Part shown: piece by piece, positions 6,658-9,513 of the stretch | How positions within the stretch are numbered: the first letter of the stretch is position 1 | Layout of the letters: every line of letters begins with the position of its first letter | Assembly: GCA_031280115.1 (NCBI GenBank) | Contig: JAITHF010000273.1 | Span: 1 to 9,513, forward strand | Direction of reading: 5' to 3' | Length of the DNA stretch: 9,513 bases | Source: Spirochaetaceae bacterium | Lineage (GTDB): Bacteria > Spirochaetota > Spirochaetia > Treponematales > Breznakiellaceae | Position numbers and translations under genes: made by a program | The notes under the pieces: generated by a model | The model's input: the letters and a program-made list of their open reading frames with translations, nothing else | Told to the model about the DNA's origin: nothing | Database searches by the model: none

Positions 6658-8688
6658 TTATCGCCCTTCGGTCAGATCAGACGGGTCAAGGAGCAGGACC
6701 TGGCCGCTGCCCCGTTGGGTGATAATCAGCATATCTCCTTGGAAATTAACCGCCGCATAGGGATGTACCGGCACTTCTGAGCGGGACTGGCGGGCAAGGT
6801 TCGTGTCAAAGCGTCCGAGAAACCGGTTTCCGCCGGAGGCGATGATCGCGTAGAGCCATGCGCCTTTTGCCCAGAGGAGGCTTTCAGGGGCAATCTCGTC
6901 GGCGCCTTCTTTCTTTATTTCAAGGGTGTCCGCATCGATTTCGATAAGGCGCATCGTACTGCCCTGGCTTGCTAAGGCGATAATTTTATTATCAATAAAG
7001 GTAACAGTCCGGATATTCACGTTGTTCGCCCGGGAGCGGCGCAGTTCCGCCGCGCTTGAAGGGTGTACTTTCACCACCGAACCCATCGAGGTCTGGCCGG
7101 TGATAATCATGCCGATAATGCCCAGCCCCCCGCCGTCTTCGCGCACCACAAACCCTCCGCTTCCGCTGTCATCCCCGCCGCCTGCGCCATCGCCGTCCCC
7201 GTCTCCGCCGCCTGCAAGAGCGTCTGCGCTGCCGGTATCGCCATCGTCCCCATCGTCCCCGCTGCCGCCGCCGTCCCCGGCGCCTGCAAGCGCGCCTGCC
7301 CTGCCGGTATCGCCATCGCCGCCATCGCCCCCGTCAGCGCCGCCGCCGTCTCCGCCGCCTGCAAGCGCGCCTGCCCTGCCGGTATCGCCGTCCCCGCCGC
7401 CGTCCCCGTCCGCGCCGCCATCGTCCCCGCCGGCGCCGCCGTCTCCGTCCCCTGCGCCTGCAAGCGCGTCTGCGCTGCCGGTATCGCCATCGTCCCCATC
7501 GTCCCCGCTGCCGCCGCCGTCCCCGGCGCCTGCAAGCGCGCCTGCCCTGCCGCCATCGCCGTCCCCGCCGCCGTCCCCGTCCGCGCCGCCATCGCCGTCT
7601 CCTGCGCCTGCAAGCGCGCCTGCGCTGCCGGTATCGCCGTCCCCGCCATCGCCCCCTGCAAGGCCGCCGCCGCCGCTCTCTTCAAGAAGCGTCTGCCGGT
7701 CTTGCGCCGCCTCAGCGCGTTTCTGTTCCGCGAAATCCTCGGCTTTCTGCGCCGCTTCCCGTTCCGCTGCCAGCGCCGCCGCCCGGTCAGCCAGTTCTTT
7801 GGCGCGCCGTGCGGCTTCCGCGTCCCGGGCCGCCGCGTCCCGGGCGCTGAGGGCGTCCCGTTCCCGCTCAAGCCGTTCCCGTTCCGCTGCCAGCGCCGCC
7901 TGTTCCGCGGCTAAGCGGGCTTCTTCCGCGGCAATGGCCTCCCGCCTGCGCCGGGCCGCTTCTTCCGCTTCAGCGGCTTCCCGGTCTTTAAGCCCTGCCA
8001 TAGCGTTCCGCTGGTCCGCGCCTGCGCCGCCGTCTTTACGCATCTCGTCAATAACTCGGGGGTCGGTTAATGACGAGGTGTCAAGGGCGCTTGCGGATCC
8101 GGCGGCGGCGTTCCGCAGGGGGATAACCATGAGGGTTCTGCCGGGCCATTCGCTAAAGCGGGTGGAAAGGCCGGCCCGTTCAGGCGCGAGGGAGCGGGTG
8201 ACGGCTCTTTTATACGCGCCGTTAAAATACCCTGCGTTTCCCCGAAACACCGCGTTATATATAGTAATATATTCAGCAAGAAGGGTAGCGTCCGCAGCGG
8301 AGTAGGCATAGGCGCTCTCAAGGTAGCCTTGGATGATAAGCCGTAAGTTTCTGATATGATCCACTCCCGCGCCGGGCCCAAGGCCGAAAATATCCGCGTC
8401 AAGGCTGCTGCCTTCAGGGGGCGTTACTGAGTGGATGACGAAGTAGCGGGCATCAGCGCCGCTGCGGGCCGCGCCGCCGCGCACTGCCGCGCCCAGTTGG
8501 GTTCCTATGGCTCGAATTTGCGCTCTTGTGTCAATGCGGGTATTCGGCCCGGTATAATTCTGGAACTCTACCTGCCCCTGCCCCTTTTGAAGCTCGTCAG
8601 TATTCACTTGGGCAGGGAGGGGCGCGGTTGACGCAAGCCCCCACACTACCCCTAAAAGAAGCCGCGCCAGTCCGTGTTTGGCAGCCAT
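6658..8688 (-). CDS. P83/100-family exported protein with Gly/Asp repeat domain
   Basis: This appears to be a spirochaete P83/100 antigen-family protein (Borrelia p83/100, Treponema homologues); its biochemical role is unknown. It has 676 residues. A signal peptide is likely at 1-26 (basic start, LARLLLGVVWGLAS core, cleavage near LPAQ). Residues 27-200 are the conserved N-terminal domain, with VNTDELQKGQGQVEFQNYTG and FGLGPGAGVDHIRNLRLIIQGYL. Residues about 233-335 are an Ala/Glu/Arg-rich coiled coil. Residues about 338-514 are low-complexity Gly/Asp/Ala repeats with six ALAG cores 23-33 residues apart. Residues 515-676 are beta-rich. The ATG is set by AAGGAGG, 5 nt upstream (8694-8700). It is the first gene of the phosphate operon, with a promoter at 8747-8776. 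The repeat tract is probably a variable-length insertion relative to relatives. Family assignment rests on recall of the N-terminal domain. Confidence 0.85.
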   Translation of the reverse strand: MAAKHGLARLLLGVVWGLASTAPLPAQVNTDELQKGQGQVEFQNYTGPNTRIDTRAQIRAIGTQLGAAVRGGAARSGADARYFVIHSVTPPEGSSLDADIFGLGPGAGVDHIRNLRLIIQGYLESAYAYSAADATLLAEYITIYNAVFRGNAGYFNGAYKRAVTRSLAPERAGLSTRFSEWPGRTLMVIPLRNAAAGSASALDTSSLTDPRVIDEMRKDGGAGADQRNAMAGLKDREAAEAEEAARRRREAIAAEEARLAAEQAALAAERERLERERDALSARDAAARDAEAARRAKELADRAAALAAEREAAQKAEDFAEQKRAEAAQDRQTLLEESGGGGLAGGDGGDGDTGSAGALAGAGDGDGGADGDGGGDGDGGRAGALAGAGDGGGSGDDGDDGDTGSADALAGAGDGDGGAGGDDGGADGDGGGDGDTGRAGALAGGGDGGGADGGDGGDGDTGRAGALAGAGDGGGSGDDGDDGDTGSADALAGGGDGDGDGAGGGDDSGSGGFVVREDGGGLGIIGMIITGQTSMGSVVKVHPSSAAELRRSRANNVNIRTVTFIDNKIIALASQGSTMRLIEIDADTLEIKKEGADEIAPESLLWAKGAWLYAIIASGGNRFLGRFDTNLARQSRSEVPVHPYAAVNFQGDMLIITQRGSGQVLLLDPSDLTEGR
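7150..7680 (-). repeat. In-gene GC-rich repeat tract encoding Gly/Asp/Ala repeats
   Basis: This tract inside the P83/100-family gene is built from short codon-level repeats (GGC, GAT, GAC, GCA) and higher-order repeats encoding TG(S/R)A(G/D)ALAG. The longest perfect direct repeat is 86 bp, at 7220-7305 and 7466-7551, 246 bp apart (82 codons), so recombination between copies would stay in frame. On the coding strand it is dense in G runs. The long plus-strand open frames opposite it are by-products of the codon pattern. Confidence 0.88.
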
Positions 8689-8693
8689 ACCAT

Positions 8694-8700
8694 CCTCCTT
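8694..8700 (-). promoter_or_regulatory. Ribosome binding site fixing the P83/100-family start
   Basis: On the minus strand AAGGAGG lies 5 nt before the ATG at 8688, the strongest Shine-Dalgarno match in the operon. It supports this start over internal ones. Confidence 0.85.
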
Positions 8701-8746
8701 GGGTGGAACCGTCAGATCCGTTGGGCATCAGGTTCTTGATGTTCCC

Positions 8747-8776
8747 ACTATACTATCAAAAGATTTCCTAAATCAA
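8747..8776 (-). promoter_or_regulatory. Candidate sigma70-type promoter of the P83/phosphate operon
   Basis: On the minus strand TTGATT (8776-8771) and TATAGT (8752-8747) are separated by 18 bp; the -10 matches the consensus at five of six positions. Transcription would start near 8740, giving a leader of about 50 nt that can form a small hairpin at 8741-8726 (CATCA/TGATG, 6-nt loop). The -35 box touches the CCCCC-TGC-GGGGG hairpin that begins the right repeat array at 8777. No clear phosphate-regulator (Pho box-like) direct repeat is seen. Confidence 0.6.
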
Positions 8777-9122
8777 CCCCCTGCGGGGGATTCAGGTGCT
8801 TCTCGCGGTGAGAGGGTTTGGGGGTTTAGTCACAACCCTGAAGGATGCGCCTCAGCGGAATTCGACAGCGTTAGCGGCTCAAAGCATGAAGCCCCCTGCG
8901 GGGGATTCAGGTGCTTCTTGTAGCGAGAGGGTTCGCAATTTTAGTCACAACCCAGAAGCGGCGCCTCAGCGGAATTCGAGAGCGTTAGCGGCTCAAAGCA
9001 TGAAGCCCCCTGCGGGGGATTCAGGTGCTTCTCGCGGTGAGAGGGTTTGGGGGTTTAGTCACAACCCAGAAGCGGCGCCTCAGCGCGCTTTGATGGCGTT
9101 AGTAGCGCTGCACATGTCGCAC
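8777..9122 (+). repeat. Three tandem ~114-bp hairpin-repeat units, right array
   Basis: Units begin with CCCCC-TGC-GGGGG at 8777, 8892 and 9006, giving lengths of 115, 114 and about 115 bp. Each holds the hairpin, ATTCAGGTGCTTC, a GGGTTT-AGTCAC-AACCC type inverted repeat, AGAAGCGGCGCCTCAGCGG (changed in unit 1), an AATTCGA core, and GCGTTAGCGGCTCAAAGCATG before the next GAAGC. GAAGC before the hairpin and GCTTC after it can pair to lengthen the stem. Unit 3 diverges after GCCTCAGCG. The array is the inverted partner of that at 1149-1519. An open frame crosses units 2 and 3 because 114 is divisible by three, but it has no proper start and is not called as a gene. Confidence 0.9.
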
Positions 9123-9264
9123 TGGTTGGGGGTTTGGGGGCAGCCGGAGGCTGTTTCAGCAGCCGTCGTTTGCACTATGAGCCGCAAAACAGGAAGCGCT
9201 GATAAAAAAGCCCCCAAATTTCATTATAAAAGCGCAAGCGCAGCGCAGCGCTCATAACCGAACA
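9123..9264 (+). repeat. Terminal module of the right repeat array
   Basis: TTTGGGGGC at 9133-9141 pairs with GCCCCCAAA at 9210-9218 across 68 nt, the same loop length as in the left array. Directly inside the stem is AGCC-GGA-GGCT at 9142-9152. It then continues with AAAAGCGCAAGCGCAGC and a run of AGCGC/GCGCT motifs that can form alternative hairpins, where the left copies have GGCGCGAAAGCGCC. The final 37 bp (9228-9264) recur exactly at 9396-9432. Confidence 0.8.
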
Positions 9265-9513
9265 GCCTGCGGCTTTCAGGGCGCGGGGAGGTATCCGCAG
9301 GGCGCGGATGTAAGGGGGCAGGGCAAGCGGAAGGGCGCGGCGCAGGAAGCCTTTATGGGGGGTTTGGGGGGTCTATGACCCTCCAAATTCTCTTCAAAAG
9401 CGCAAGCGCAGCGCAGCGCTCATAACCGAACACCCTGCGGGTGCTTCAGTGACTCAAGGTACGGCAGGCCGGGTTTCCGGTGCAGTGCTTGCATGATGTA
9501 ACGCCTCAGCGGA
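9265..9513 (+). repeat. Repeat mosaic at the right end of the window
   Basis: No gene is seen. In order it holds a hairpin AGCC-TGC-GGCT at the junction, a degenerate stretch of the 21-bp minisatellite (about 9279-9315, GGCGCGGGGAGGTATCCGC), and the recurrent module ending GGCGCGGCGCAGGAAGCC. These are followed by the stem-loop at 9363-9387 (TTTGGGGGGTC / GACCCTCCAAA, one G-T pair), the second copy of the 37-bp repeat (9396-9432), and a hairpin CACCC-TGC-GGGTG. The last ~82 bp look like a strongly diverged unit, since they begin with this hairpin and end in GCCTCAGCGGA at about the same distance as in a standard unit. The window ends inside it. Confidence 0.7.
9363..9387 (+). other. 11-bp stem-loop, second copy
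   Basis: TTTGGGGGGTC, loop TAT, GACCCTCCAAA. It matches the stem-loop at 356-380 except for one A-to-G change that turns an A-T pair into a G-T pair, leaving the fold possible. It lies in the same context, before TTCTCTT. Confidence 0.65.

Noticed and set aside
5693..6760. A 355-codon plus-strand open frame opposite the Na+/phosphate cotransporter
   Set aside because: It is an antisense shadow of GC-rich codons. The minus-strand product has clear duplicated QSSS/GANIGTT motifs and the frame crosses two real genes.
6926..8305. A 459-codon plus-strand open frame opposite the P83/100-family gene
   Set aside because: It mirrors the Gly/Asp/Ala repeat and coiled-coil codons of the minus-strand gene, giving Ser/Pro/Ala low complexity. 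It has no ribosome site or recognisable domain, while the opposite strand has a signal peptide, strong ribosome site and family match.
8796..9257. Plus-strand frame across the right repeat units giving repeated PPAGDSGAS peptides
   Set aside because: It starts at a GTG with no ribosome site, the frame is not shared by unit 1 and unit 2 throughout, and the same DNA lies non-coding and reversed at 1149-1519.
8777..9264. CRISPR array or integron attC cassette array
   Set aside because: The units are near-identical over their whole ~114 bp, with no short repeats separated by unique spacers. No clear attC core pairs (RYYYAAC/GTTRRRY) flank gene cassettes.

Overview
The window reads as a GC-rich spirochaete chromosome, most likely a termite-gut Treponema or close relative. 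The main reasons are a P83/100-family antigen, a family I know only from spirochaetes, and a truncated copy of a small 'DWLP..R' protein family that I recall from termite-gut treponemes. The second reason rests on memory, not on a search.

Layout. At 1-81 lies the 3' end of an unrecognised plus-strand gene. From 82 to 1519 the DNA is mostly a mosaic of hairpin-rich repeats. It includes a 16-unit, 21-bp minisatellite (505-840) upstream of a small plus-strand gene (897-1391), whose 3' half has been replaced by repeat DNA. From 8688 down to 1520 six minus-strand genes are packed with 6-18 nt gaps as one apparent operon: P83/100-family exported protein, Na+/phosphate cotransporter with a C-terminal PhoU-like domain, trpF, pstC, pstA, pstB. 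A candidate sigma70-type promoter for this operon lies at 8747-8776. From 8777 to the end there is again repeat mosaic without a convincing gene.

How the genes work together. PstC and PstA form the membrane channel and PstB the ATPase of the high-affinity phosphate ABC importer. The Na+/phosphate protein is a second, ion-coupled phosphate transporter, and its PhoU-like tail is the only PhoU-type domain here. No pstS or separate phoU is present in the window. trpF (tryptophan synthesis) and the P83/100 protein are unexpected partners.

The repeats are the most unusual part. The operon is bracketed by two composite arrays in inverted orientation. Both begin with the same CCCCC-TGC-GGGGG hairpin: one starts at the base after the pstB stop codon, the other abuts the -35 box of the operon promoter. 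Each array has units of about 114 bp followed by a terminal module whose long-range stem encloses exactly 68 nt on both sides. Several hairpins keep their pairing while their sequence changes, which suggests selection for structure (a REP/MITE-like element or a structured RNA). I do not recognise it as a named family.
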